A stretch of 64,000 nucleotides of DNA from Succinivibrio dextrinosolvens. GTDB taxonomy: Bacteria; Pseudomonadota; Gammaproteobacteria; Enterobacterales; Succinivibrionaceae. The stretch lies in assembly GCF_011065405.1 (NCBI RefSeq), contig NZ_CP047056.1, positions 124,001-188,000 on the forward strand, in the 5' to 3' direction. A program made the translations under genes and the position numbers. The notes beneath the pieces are model-generated. The model was not told where the DNA came from. It worked only from the letters and a program-made list of their open reading frames with translations, and did no database searches. Shown here in pieces: positions 26,193-34,372 of the stretch (position 1 is its first letter; every line of letters begins with the position of its first letter).

Positions 26193-26840
26193 ATGGCAAC
26201 AATTAAAATCGATCCTCAAAAAACCAGAGAGATCATTAAAGATATCACCACCTCTACTCTTAGTGCATATCAGCTTGGACAAAAGTATAAGCTCAGTAAA
26301 ATGACTATTGACCGTATTGGCAGAGATCATCTTGGTACAGACATTTATTCTAGAAGAGAGAAGCTTGCCTTTGCAAGTCTTTGTGCCCAGATAAAAGAGT
26401 TGCGTGACAGAAATTATTCTCTGACTTCAATTGCTGATCAGCTTGGTATCTCCAAATCAAGTATTTTTGATATCAGCAAAAAGATGAAGAGCCAGACATC
26501 TGAAGAAGCTACTTCTGCTGAAGATAACGAGGTGCAGGTGATTTCTATTGAATCTAAAGTTGAGGGCGAACCTAAATTACCAGCAGGACGCATAACACCA
26601 CAAGTAGCAAAAGAAGCACATCCCGCAAAAACTGAGAGATTCGATGGTAGGAACTTTCATCGCTGGTATCCTCAGCGAAATAAGCATCATTCAAACAGAC
26701 CAAGGCAAAGCCTTAAAAACAGCAGAAGTCCCCATGGCTATATAAAAATCTGCCTCAACGACATTCAGATCACCTTTAATCCTGCCCAAAGGGAAGCAGA
26801 GGAAGTCATTACCAGAATCCTCAGTGGAATAAACTCATAG
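26193..26840 (+). CDS. tnpA: IS66 accessory protein TnpA
   Basis: A 215-residue first ORF of the IS66 element. It has two helix-turn-helix-like segments: LSAYQLGQKYKLSKMTIDRIG near residue 25, and YSLTSIADQLGISKSSIFDISKKM near 75. A basic, polar tail contains RFDGRNFHRWYPQRNKHHSNRPRQS. The end, CLNDIQITFNPAQREAEEVITRIL, resembles the end of IS66 TnpA-type proteins, which bind DNA and are needed for transposition with TnpB and TnpC. The ATG follows AAGGAG. tnpB starts ten bases downstream. Confidence 0.8.
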   Translation: MATIKIDPQKTREIIKDITTSTLSAYQLGQKYKLSKMTIDRIGRDHLGTDIYSRREKLAFASLCAQIKELRDRNYSLTSIADQLGISKSSIFDISKKMKSQTSEEATSAEDNEVQVISIESKVEGEPKLPAGRITPQVAKEAHPAKTERFDGRNFHRWYPQRNKHHSNRPRQSLKNSRSPHGYIKICLNDIQITFNPAQREAEEVITRILSGINS

Positions 26841-26850
26841 GGAGGAATGA

Positions 26851-27204
26851 ATGTCTATTTTATCCGGAACCGGCAGAATCTATATGGTTCGTGAACCAGT
26901 TTGTGGTCGTTTTGGCATGCACAGACTATTAGCCATGATTTCCTCAAATTCACTTGGTGTCAAATGGAATGGTATCGATGAGATAACAGTGGTTACCTTC
27001 AATAAGCGTAAAACGATTTGTAAGATACTTCATATAGATCCCTGCGGTGTGGACTGTACCACTCGTATTCTTAACACGGGCAGATTCCAGGTAATGCTTG
27101 ATGAGGACCAGATACCAATTCATTTGACCCGCGACGAGCTGGAGACACTTCTGATGGAAGGTACGGCACCAGACAAAGCTTTTCCTCTCAAGATAGCCTG
27201 TTAG
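26851..27204 (+). CDS. tnpB: IS66 Orf2-family protein TnpB
   Basis: A 117-residue IS66 Orf2 protein. The family pattern is recognisable as RIYMVREPVCGRFGMHRLLAMI at the start, corresponding to the usual RPVDMRKGIDGL region. VTVVTFNKRKTICKIL and GRFQVMLDEDQIPIHLTRDELETLL match the later conserved block. It is required for IS66 transposition in the few tested elements, mechanism unknown. It is coupled to tnpA with a GGGAGG ribosome-binding site just before its start. A 122-bp gap separates it from tnpC. Confidence 0.88.
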   Translation: MSILSGTGRIYMVREPVCGRFGMHRLLAMISSNSLGVKWNGIDEITVVTFNKRKTICKILHIDPCGVDCTTRILNTGRFQVMLDEDQIPIHLTRDELETLLMEGTAPDKAFPLKIAC

Positions 27205-27326
27205 CTGAACCAGAAACTATAGTGCATATGTTTACTGTAGAAATATATGTATAGTTTTTGGATCTATTAATTGCTCTTAATTTTAAGTAAGATAGTAAAA
27301 CTATTTTACTTTCAGACCTAAAGAGC

Positions 27327-29492
27327 ATGATTAAGTTTTTCAGAAAAAGAGCTAAGAATTCACCTTCCGGAACTAAATCCGGAGAGGTAGATTTTTCCTC
27401 AATGACTAAAGAGGAAATAGCAGCTTATTATGAAAAGAAGATGCAGCAACAGGCTGAAAATCAAACAAAAATCATTCAGAATCTCAGAGGCGAACTGACT
27501 AAAAGCAATGAAAAGCTGCAGAATCAGGAAGATACCTTAACTCAGACCCGAGAACAGCTTTCTACTGTAAAACAAAACCTCAACAATACAGAATCCAAGC
27601 TCAAATCCACTCTCAGCGAGCTTTCATTTACAACCAATGAGCTTGAAAAATCAAAGGAAGAAAATACTAAAGCTCAACGAGAGATTTCCCTAAAACAGGC
27701 AGAGATCGACCAAAAACAGACTGAAATTGACCAAAAACAGGCTGAAATCGACCAAAAACAAACAGAAATTTCCAAAAATAAAGAAGAAATTTCAAAAAAG
27801 CAGGATGAAATTTCAAAACTAACCAAAACAGTTAACAGTTTCAAAGATCTGATGACCAACGCTCTGGATAACGTCCGTGAGCGTCATTACGATTTCTTTG
27901 ACTGCCTCAAGGATGAAAATATCCCATCGGTTGACATCTACAACCTCAAATCACTAAATATTTACTTTGAGGGGCTGATAACCACTCTCTTAAACAGCCT
28001 TTCTGCCCTTTACACTCATCGCAATGTAGCCCTGTCACTTGGAACTTCTGAAAAGACTAAGAAAGGACAGGTCCTGACGGATAATAATGAGTACAGTTCT
28101 GATGCAGAAGCCCAGAAGGATGGAGCTTCTGAACTTGAAAAAGCAGCTTCATTTACCCGAGAAGATAGTGATGAGAAGGATTTTGAAGAACAATCCTCTG
28201 AATTAAAGGTTCCTGCAGATAAAATAAAAGCGGCTTCTGTTAAAGACAATCCTGAGGGCCTGACACCTGAGCAGGTGGACAATGTCATTCTCTCAGGCTG
28301 TACTACCAGAATAAAATCAGGAGCTGAAGGTCTTTCAGAAGTAACCTCTCTACTTAAGAATTCAGCCGAAGAAATAAAAAATGATACCAGCAGTCTTAAT
28401 GAAACCTTAAGAAAAGAAAAACACTATGTCTCCACAACCTCCGGCAATACAGTAGCAGGTATTATCTCCTTCGGCGGCAAGCAGGATATTACAATGTACT
28501 GCGAGGAATGTGGATGTCAGCGTGATTTCAAATATCTGCATAAGAACAAGCGCATTAATGAAACACTTACTGCGGATGGCAGTCTGCAGAGTATAAGAAA
28601 GGTCCTGACCTCTGTACAGCTTGTCAGGTGCTGCACCTGTGGAGCCCAGTATGAAATCAATCCTGCTGAATTTACTCAGGTAAGTTTCACCAGAAATTCT
28701 GTCTCCCAGGTTGAGAATTCAGACAATGCTTCGAATGCATCCGGGGCAAGTTCAGAACACGTTCAGAACATATCCGAGATACACTCTGAACTCGTTCAGA
28801 ATGCGTCTAAGACAGATAAAACCGCTAATGAATCAGCTTTAGCAGGTACTCTGCATTCTGGTTCAGACGCAGATTCTGTAAGCAATACAGCGATAGTCCA
28901 ACGCAATCGAAAGAAGCTTTACAGACAAATCAGAAACACTCAGGACGCAGTTACCGACAACAGTCTGCCATCAGAGAACGCTTTTATCCATGAAGAAGGA
29001 AAGCTTCCTGTCATCAATCCTTTCGGTTTTAACGCTGAAGTGTTTGGACATGCACCTGCCTTTATAAAATCAAAACTCTCTACAGCTTTATTTGCCATCT
29101 GCGGAACCCAGTTCTCTCAGCTTGGAGCTCCTAAGAACAGAATATTCTGTTACTTTGAAGGAAACGGCTTTGACTTGGGACGAGAGCATTTAACAGGCGC
29201 AATCAACGCCTTCGCCAGAGCTTATCTGCATTCTGTTACCAAGCAGATTAAAAAGGATATCCTGAGCAAATGTCCTGTCATTATCATGGACGAAAGCACT
29301 CTGAGGGTAAATGAGACTGCCAGGATAAAACAGGCAGAAGGCAAAGGCATTAAATCTCAAATCTGGACTCTGAATTCATCCTGGACTTCAGCATTACAGG
29401 CTTCCTGGTACTGTGTATCTCCATCCCGCAGTGCTGATGTGGTAATTGATATACTCAAGAATGATTTAAAAATCAGGACGGCAGTGTTGTAA
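27327..29492 (+). CDS. tnpC: IS66 transposase TnpC, zero-frame part with extended coiled coil
   Basis: The first 721 codons of a split IS66 transposase. Residues about 45-175 form a long coiled coil with a tandem seven-residue repeat (EIDQKQT/EIDQKQA), then a variable acidic linker. A zinc-ribbon-like domain follows near 390-450 (CEECGCQRD...CCTCGAQYE). The catalytic region starts at PVINPFGFNAEVFGHAPAF and holds the first catalytic Asp in VIIMDESTLRV. This frame ends at TAA 29490-29492, just after the heptamer T TTA AAA. The remaining catalytic residues lie in the -1 frame (29471-30490). Normal IS66 transposases are about 510-540 residues, so the N-terminal region is unusually long. Confidence 0.88.
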   Translation: MIKFFRKRAKNSPSGTKSGEVDFSSMTKEEIAAYYEKKMQQQAENQTKIIQNLRGELTKSNEKLQNQEDTLTQTREQLSTVKQNLNNTESKLKSTLSELSFTTNELEKSKEENTKAQREISLKQAEIDQKQTEIDQKQAEIDQKQTEISKNKEEISKKQDEISKLTKTVNSFKDLMTNALDNVRERHYDFFDCLKDENIPSVDIYNLKSLNIYFEGLITTLLNSLSALYTHRNVALSLGTSEKTKKGQVLTDNNEYSSDAEAQKDGASELEKAASFTREDSDEKDFEEQSSELKVPADKIKAASVKDNPEGLTPEQVDNVILSGCTTRIKSGAEGLSEVTSLLKNSAEEIKNDTSSLNETLRKEKHYVSTTSGNTVAGIISFGGKQDITMYCEECGCQRDFKYLHKNKRINETLTADGSLQSIRKVLTSVQLVRCCTCGAQYEINPAEFTQVSFTRNSVSQVENSDNASNASGASSEHVQNISEIHSELVQNASKTDKTANESALAGTLHSGSDADSVSNTAIVQRNRKKLYRQIRNTQDAVTDNSLPSENAFIHEEGKLPVINPFGFNAEVFGHAPAFIKSKLSTALFAICGTQFSQLGAPKNRIFCYFEGNGFDLGREHLTGAINAFARAYLHSVTKQIKKDILSKCPVIIMDESTLRVNETARIKQAEGKGIKSQIWTLNSSWTSALQASWYCVSPSRSADVVIDILKNDLKIRTAVL
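29465..29471 (+). promoter_or_regulatory. tnpC: Candidate -1 frameshift heptamer T TTA AAA in tnpC
   Basis: Zero-frame codons TTA (29466-29468) and AAA (29469-29471) are preceded by T, giving an X XXY YYZ slippery site. Slippage leads into NQDGSVVTKYLLTDGFAGYD, which restores the transposase. The zero-frame stop is six codons further on. A small hairpin, ATCTG with CAGAT, follows about 28 bases downstream. Confidence 0.6.
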
Positions 29493-30490
29493 CAAAATAT
29501 CTGCTTACAGATGGCTTTGCAGGATATGATGCCGGCATCAAAGAGTTAAATGAAATTGAAGGCGTATTTCTGAAGAGCTGCCGCTGTATGACTCATGGAA
29601 GACGAGGTCTGTGGAAATACCTACGCAATAACAGAATGCTTGATATATACAGCCAGCTGTTGCCTGAAGGCTCCTCTTTCTTTGATTTCAAGGATAATCT
29701 GGAGAAGTACCGCCAGACTAAAAAAGGAAAGAAACTGACTGATAACAGTGTAGCTCTGCTGATCATATTCTATCTGATAAACGCTCTGTTTGTTATTGAC
29801 TCCTGTGTAGTCAGAAAGCATGACTATATCTGCACCACCGAAGAATTTAAACAGGATTTACTCCAGGCCAGAAATAAGTATTCCCGACCAATTGTAGATA
29901 CTCTGTTTGATACCATCAGACTTTATATTGCCAACAATCCTAAAATTATTGTACCTAGAGTCTCTAAGGAAGGAGTAATCAGATTTACTCAGAATAAACG
30001 TTATCCTGAATCTGCTGCCCTTATTTATCTGCTCAATTATGAAACTGAGCTTAAGCGCTTCACTGAAAGTGCGGATATTGAGCTTTCAACCTCTAAAGCA
30101 GAACGTAGTCTGAAGTTAGGTATCTGCTCAAGAAAAGCCTTCATGACAATTGCCTCTGAGGATGGCGGTCACGCCTTTGCAGATTATCAGACTATTGTTA
30201 ACACCTGTATTTTAAACAGAGTTCCTGTTCTGTCCTATATAATCTGGCTGGTTGCCAATATTAAATACCGCATGCAGCTTTTAGAACGAGAAGGTCGAGG
30301 CTGTGCTATGGGACTGACGATGCCAAAGAAAGAAAAATACGTTGTGACACATGCCGATGGCTCTGTGACTAAAGAGCTTATAGCCATGTATGACAAGCGT
30401 AACGTCATAGATTTTGACAAGATTGACGTTAAAGGGCTTGCTCCATACGATTACAGAAGATACCTTGATGAACATAATCCAAGAGTCTAA
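29471..30490 (+). CDS. tnpC: IS66 transposase TnpC, -1-frame C-terminal part
   Basis: Entered by a -1 shift at 29465-29471, this frame supplies 339 residues and completes a transposase of about 1,054 residues. LTDGFAGYDAGIKELNEIEGVFLKSCRCMTHGRR holds the second catalytic Asp (LTDG). STSKAERSLKLGICSRKAF holds the Glu (AERSLK, where IS66 members usually have NPVERAIRP). The IS66 C-terminal segment (VNTCILNRVPVLSYIIWLVANI) follows. An internal ATG at 29588 would omit the second Asp, so a separately started protein could not be an active transposase. Either programmed frameshifting is used or the gene is a recent pseudogene. Confidence 0.82.
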   Translation, partial: NQDGSVVTKYLLTDGFAGYDAGIKELNEIEGVFLKSCRCMTHGRRGLWKYLRNNRMLDIYSQLLPEGSSFFDFKDNLEKYRQTKKGKKLTDNSVALLIIFYLINALFVIDSCVVRKHDYICTTEEFKQDLLQARNKYSRPIVDTLFDTIRLYIANNPKIIVPRVSKEGVIRFTQNKRYPESAALIYLLNYETELKRFTESADIELSTSKAERSLKLGICSRKAFMTIASEDGGHAFADYQTIVNTCILNRVPVLSYIIWLVANIKYRMQLLEREGRGCAMGLTMPKKEKYVVTHADGSVTKELIAMYDKRNVIDFDKIDVKGLAPYDYRRYLDEHNPRV

Positions 30491-30678
30491 CCTACACACC
30501 AAAGATTAGAGCATTACTCTATTCCTCAAATCTCCGCTTAGTCATCACTTTTCAAAGAAAAACACGTTACCATAGCAGAACAGCTGTGTCATTTAGGCTA
30601 GAATAATTGAAACAGGTCCCCATTGATCTTAGATCAGATCCTGACCAAAAATCGAGGTACCTAATAGTTCACTGTTAC

Positions 30679-30686
30679 TGTGAATT
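30679..30686. repeat. IS66 target-site duplication, right copy
   Basis: TGTGAATT, identical to 26099-26106, directly after the right inverted repeat. Confidence 0.93.
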
Positions 30687-30823
30687 TACTGAAAAAACGC
30701 TCTGTAAAAAAATGATGCATAAAAAAAATAATGCACAGAATCTCAAAATAACATTAAAAAATTACAAGATCCTTTTGATATGAATTGAGTTTCTCTTACA
30801 ATAGGGGAAGTAAGGAGACGAAA

Positions 30824-31600
30824 ATGGGCGTAATTATTACACTTTGCAATCCAAAGGGAGGAACTGCAAAAACCTCTACAGCAGTAAACCTCTGCTGTGG
30901 TCTTAAGGCTGTGAATAAAAAAGTTCTGCTGGTGGATTTTGACCCTCAGCGTTCTGCAAGTGTAGCTCTCGGTTATGAATACTTCGATTCAGAAAGCAAT
31001 ATCAGTTCTTCGGTTCTGGACGGGGTTCCTATTGAAGACTGTATTGTTCCTTATGCCAAGGGAGGCTTTGATCTATCTTTGGCCAGTGATGATCTGATTG
31101 CAGTACCTGCCGCCTTAAGAGAAAGACTGAATGCCCATGAGGTTTTAGCTGATGCTCTGGCTCCAGTTAAGGACAAGTACGATTTTATTGTGGTGGATAC
31201 TCCGGCCACATTAAATATGATCACTATTATTGCAATCTGTGCCTCTGATTATCTGATTATTCCTGTCTCCTGTGATATTTTTTCTGTGGATTCCATGATG
31301 GGCCTTATCAAGAAGTTTCATGAATTAAAGGAAAACGGTCTGACCCACTGTAATATTCTTGGTATCCTGAGAACCATGTATGACAAGCTGCTGCCTCTAG
31401 CTTCAACTATCTCCGCCGAACTTGAAAACTCATTCAGCGATATGCTGTTTAAAACCAAGATAACCTATAATCCAAGAATATCTGAATCGTCTTCTGCCGC
31501 AGTCCCAGTACTACTTTATGACAGAACTTCTCTGGGCTCTCAGGAGTACCTTTCCTTTACAGGAGAAGTTTTAAAAAAGATTCGTCATCTGGAAGGTTAG
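30824..31600 (+). CDS. Orphan ParA/Soj-like ATPase
   Basis: A 258-residue ParA-family (deviant Walker A) ATPase. I chose ATG 30824 because AAGGAGA precedes it and MGVIITLCNPKGGTAKTST is the normal start. A TTG at 30785 would add 13 unlikely residues. It shows the deviant P-loop CNPKGGTAKTST with its signature Lys, Walker A' LLVDFDPQ, and switch II VVDTPATLN. Unlike segregation operons there is no parB beside it and no parS-like palindrome that I can see. It could serve in positioning chemotaxis or flagellar complexes (ParC/FlhG-like), since a flagellin remnant follows, but that is only context. It is not obviously truncated. Confidence 0.85.
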   Translation: MGVIITLCNPKGGTAKTSTAVNLCCGLKAVNKKVLLVDFDPQRSASVALGYEYFDSESNISSSVLDGVPIEDCIVPYAKGGFDLSLASDDLIAVPAALRERLNAHEVLADALAPVKDKYDFIVVDTPATLNMITIIAICASDYLIIPVSCDIFSVDSMMGLIKKFHELKENGLTHCNILGILRTMYDKLLPLASTISAELENSFSDMLFKTKITYNPRISESSSAAVPVLLYDRTSLGSQEYLSFTGEVLKKIRHLEG

Positions 31601-31789
31601 AGTTAATATTAATAATTTGGGTCTAACTATAATTTAATCTTTCTTCAGGTGGCAAGTATTTGCCATTTATCTTATATTTTTGCCCAGAATAGCTGCCTGT
31701 CATGTATTGAACATTGGCTTCATCTTATAATTTCTGATTTAACTGTTTAATCTACAAGGTATTTTATTGTCGTTATTTTAAATTTAATC

Positions 31790-31804
31790 TGGCATATAAA
31801 TTGC
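31790..31804 (+). promoter_or_regulatory. Sigma-54 promoter of the flagellin remnant
   Basis: TGGCATATAAATTGC has GG at -24 and GC at -12 with the correct 10-base spacing, matching consensus TGGCACG-N4-TTGC. The expected start site near 31816 is about 27 bases before the lost flagellin start codon. RpoN-dependent flagellin promoters are common in polar flagellates. Confidence 0.7.
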
Positions 31805-31842
31805 GACGGTTCTCTCATAATAATCACCGTGAGAGAATAGCC

Positions 31843-32722
31843 ACAGCACTATATATTCAGACACCTCCTCTATAAATGCACAGAGAGACCTCAATCATGT
31901 AAATCGTGTAAATAAGAACGTTACTCAGAGACTTGCTTCTAGTCTACGTATCAATTCTGTTGCGGATGATCCTGCTAATCTGCAGGTAAGTAATCGTATG
32001 ACCTCACAGATAAACGGTCTAAAGCAGGGCAACAGAAATACCAGTGACGGTCAGGCTCTTATAAATACTGCTGAGGGGCATTATGTGAGGAAATAAGCAT
32101 TCTTCAGCGAATACGTGTCTTAGCTCTTCAGAGTGCCAATGGAACATATACTCAGATGGATCGAGATTCCATGCAGCAGGAAGTAAACTCTATCTGTAAT
32201 GAGATCACCAGAATAGCTTACGATACCACCTATGGCGGAGCTCAGATTCTAAATGGTGCCAATAACGGCCTTATAAATCAGGAGGGTAATCTTAGAATTC
32301 ATGTGGGGGCTCAGGCGAACTGTGTCGTTGATATTAAGCTGGATATTGCTTTTTCAATGTCGGCACTGCATGCCTATATAGGCGGACTTACCGATGGTGG
32401 TTATGATTCTGTGAATCAGGCCTTTGATATTTCTTCAAGAGAAAATGCAGAAAAGGTTATTGCAGGAATTGATGATTATATAAGGTATGTTGACTCAAAA
32501 AGAGCAGAACTTGGAGCAGTATCAAACAGATTCGATTCCACTTTGAGAAATCAGGATAATATTCATGAAAATCAGAGTTTCTCCAGATCACAGATACGAG
32601 ACAGTGATTATGCTGAGGAGACGTCAAGATATATTCAGAATAACACTATGACCAATGCCTCAACTCAGATTCTGGTTCAGGCAAATGCAAGACCAGAGAT
32701 TGTTGCAGCACTGCTGTCCTGA
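31843..32722 (+). pseudogene. Flagellin pseudogene
   Basis: Pieces of a flagellin of about 290 residues can be read in three frames. ALYIQT begins at 31846, with ACA in place of the ATG at 31843-31845. After a frame change comes TSSINAQRDLNHVNRVNKNV, continuing to VADDPANLQVSNRMTSQING and ALINTAEG. A second frame change near 32080 then leads to EEISILQRIRVLALQSANGTY and the intact C-terminal half, which ends ETSRYIQNNTMTNASTQILVQANA. These are the D0/D1 coiled-coil segments that form the filament core. The central variable domain is short. A GAGAGAATAGCC leader and a sigma-54 promoter remain. Three lesions (start loss, two frameshifts) make full-length protein impossible. The 188-codon 3' frame from 32156 is open but lacks the N-terminal half. 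Confidence 0.9.
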
Positions 32723-33259
32723 TTGAAAAATTCTGATGAAATATATTGTTGTTAGACTCAGAGGTTTATCATCCTTTGTCGTTTCTATATGCCTGAGATT
32801 TGCGCTATAAACGCATTCTATTCGACAATCTTCCATTGAGAAATTACATTTTGGTCTGTATTAATGACCATAGCAATTCTTGTTTGTCCTTTTAGAGGTA
32901 GAATCTCTCCTTGACATCTCCCATGGCTAAAGCCAGGGAATTCCTATTACCTTACTGATGTTCTCAGCAGACCAGTCCATTTCTGGTAGGTCGAAGTATA
33001 GGATAATATCTGCCATTTTTCCATTTCCCTGAGGAAAACTTACTCTTTGTATTTGATTAAAAATTCTAGCATATTAGCATTCAGCCCTATTCCGTAAAAC
33101 ACGCAAAAACGATTATTCAGCACGTGATTCAAAATCATTAAGAATCATTTTGAATTCAAAATATAGTAGCCTTTTTTCGTCATAATAGTAAGGAAAGATT
33201 GTGATATAATTATCCACCTTTTTCTGTTTCATTATTTTTTCGAGATACAAAAGTAACCT
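32723..33259. other. Intergenic region with possible IS200/IS605-type end
   Basis: 537 bp between the flagellin remnant and truB. Around 32918-32946, TCCC-A-TGGCT pairs with AGCCAGGGA to give a bulged hairpin followed by ATTCC, which recalls the subterminal hairpins of IS200/IS605 elements. No tnpA or tnpB is present. The last 150 bp are AT-rich and should hold the truB promoter, and I cannot assign its boxes. No other structure is convincing. Confidence 0.35.
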
Positions 33260-34258
33260 ATGACCAAAGATAGAATTATCCCTGATAAATCAAGAAGAGC
33301 TCCTAAAAGAGATATTGACGGTGTATTTCTTCTGGATAAACCTACAGGAATCAGCTCTGCTTTAGCCCTAACTAAGGTAAGGGGAATCTTCAGAGCCAAC
33401 AAGGCTGGTCATACTGGTTCACTTGATCCTTTAGCTTCTGGTTTACTTCCTGTCTGTCTTGGACAGGCTGCAAAGTTCTCTTCATATTTTCTTGAAGGTT
33501 CAAAAAAGTATATTGCAACCGGCAGACTTGGTATCGTAACGGATTCAGGCGATGCTGAAGGTAACGTTGTTGAGGAGCATGAGATAGGGGATGCTCTTTC
33601 TAAGCTTGATGAAGCTATCAACAGATTTGTCGGTGATATTACTCAGGTTCCTCCAATCTACTCTGCTATCAAAGTTGACGGCAGACCACTGTATAAATAT
33701 GCAAGAGCCGGTAAGAGTGTTGAGGTTCCAAGTAGAGAGGTAACTGTTTTCTACATCAAGCTTCTTGATAAAACAGAAGATTCCTTTACTATCGAGGTTT
33801 ACTGTTCTAAGGGAACCTATATCAGAACTCTGGTTTCCGATATTGGAGCCGAACTTGGCTGTGGTGCACATGTAACCATGTTAAGACGTATTGAAGTGGA
33901 TGGCCTTCCTAAAGGCGAAATGCATACTTTAGAAAAATTACAGCAGCTTGCTGACAAGCGAGAGGATTTTACTGATTTTAAAGAAATGGATTCTCTGCTT
34001 ATTACTATTGATGAGGCTATGAACTACCTTCCTAGAATTGATATTCCTTATGATATGGCCGTACTGCTCTGTCAGGGGCAGCGACAGGACAATCTTTCAG
34101 AATGTACCTTTACAGACTGTGATCTTGAATACAAGGATACCATTCAGATAAGAACCAATGATATGTTTATTGGGGTAGGGCATATTCAGAATGGAACCTT
34201 AATTTCAGATAGAATGATGTCAGATCCGCTGCACACTAATAAAGGTCTGTACAAATAA
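33260..34258 (+). CDS. truB: tRNA pseudouridine-55 synthase
   Basis: A 332-residue TruB, which makes pseudouridine 55 in the T loop of tRNAs. The catalytic Asp is in HTGSLDPLASGLLPVCLG. Family blocks VFLLDKPTGISS, YIATGRLGIVTDSGDAEG, QVPPIYSAIKVDGRPLYKYAR and CSKGTYIRTLVSDIG are intact. It is slightly longer than E. coli TruB (314) through its C-terminal end. In E. coli truB lies between rbfA and rpsO. Neither is here, so it is displaced. Confidence 0.97.
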   Translation: MTKDRIIPDKSRRAPKRDIDGVFLLDKPTGISSALALTKVRGIFRANKAGHTGSLDPLASGLLPVCLGQAAKFSSYFLEGSKKYIATGRLGIVTDSGDAEGNVVEEHEIGDALSKLDEAINRFVGDITQVPPIYSAIKVDGRPLYKYARAGKSVEVPSREVTVFYIKLLDKTEDSFTIEVYCSKGTYIRTLVSDIGAELGCGAHVTMLRRIEVDGLPKGEMHTLEKLQQLADKREDFTDFKEMDSLLITIDEAMNYLPRIDIPYDMAVLLCQGQRQDNLSECTFTDCDLEYKDTIQIRTNDMFIGVGHIQNGTLISDRMMSDPLHTNKGLYK

Positions 34259-34372
34259 CAAGGAATCCTAGTATAAAGCAGAGTTCAAGTAACAAAAATG
34301 AGGAATGACTGTAGTATAAACTTCTTTGTTTACTTATAATAAGTTAACTGTTTTTGGTGGATAAAGAACACT

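Larger units (their letters stand above)
26107..30678 (+). mobile_element. Complete IS66-family insertion sequence (4,572 bp)
   Basis: The left inverted repeat at 26107-26131 begins GTAACAGTTGCCTATTAGGT, and the right one is the complement of 30654-30678. The two match at all but four of 25 positions and begin GTAA as is usual for IS66. Perfect 8-bp direct repeats (TGTGAATT) flank the element. Inside are tnpA, tnpB and a tnpC split by a -1 shift at a slippery heptamer. It is longer than a standard IS66 (about 2.5 kb), mainly because tnpC is nearly twice the usual size. It inserted between the PotF-like and ParA-like genes, within a copy of the dispersed TTAAGAATTTTGTGAA repeat. Confidence 0.95.

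Noticed and set aside
30785-30823. TTG start at 30785 for the ParA-like gene
   Set aside because: The added 13 residues are unlike the family N-terminus, and AAGGAGA precedes ATG 30824.
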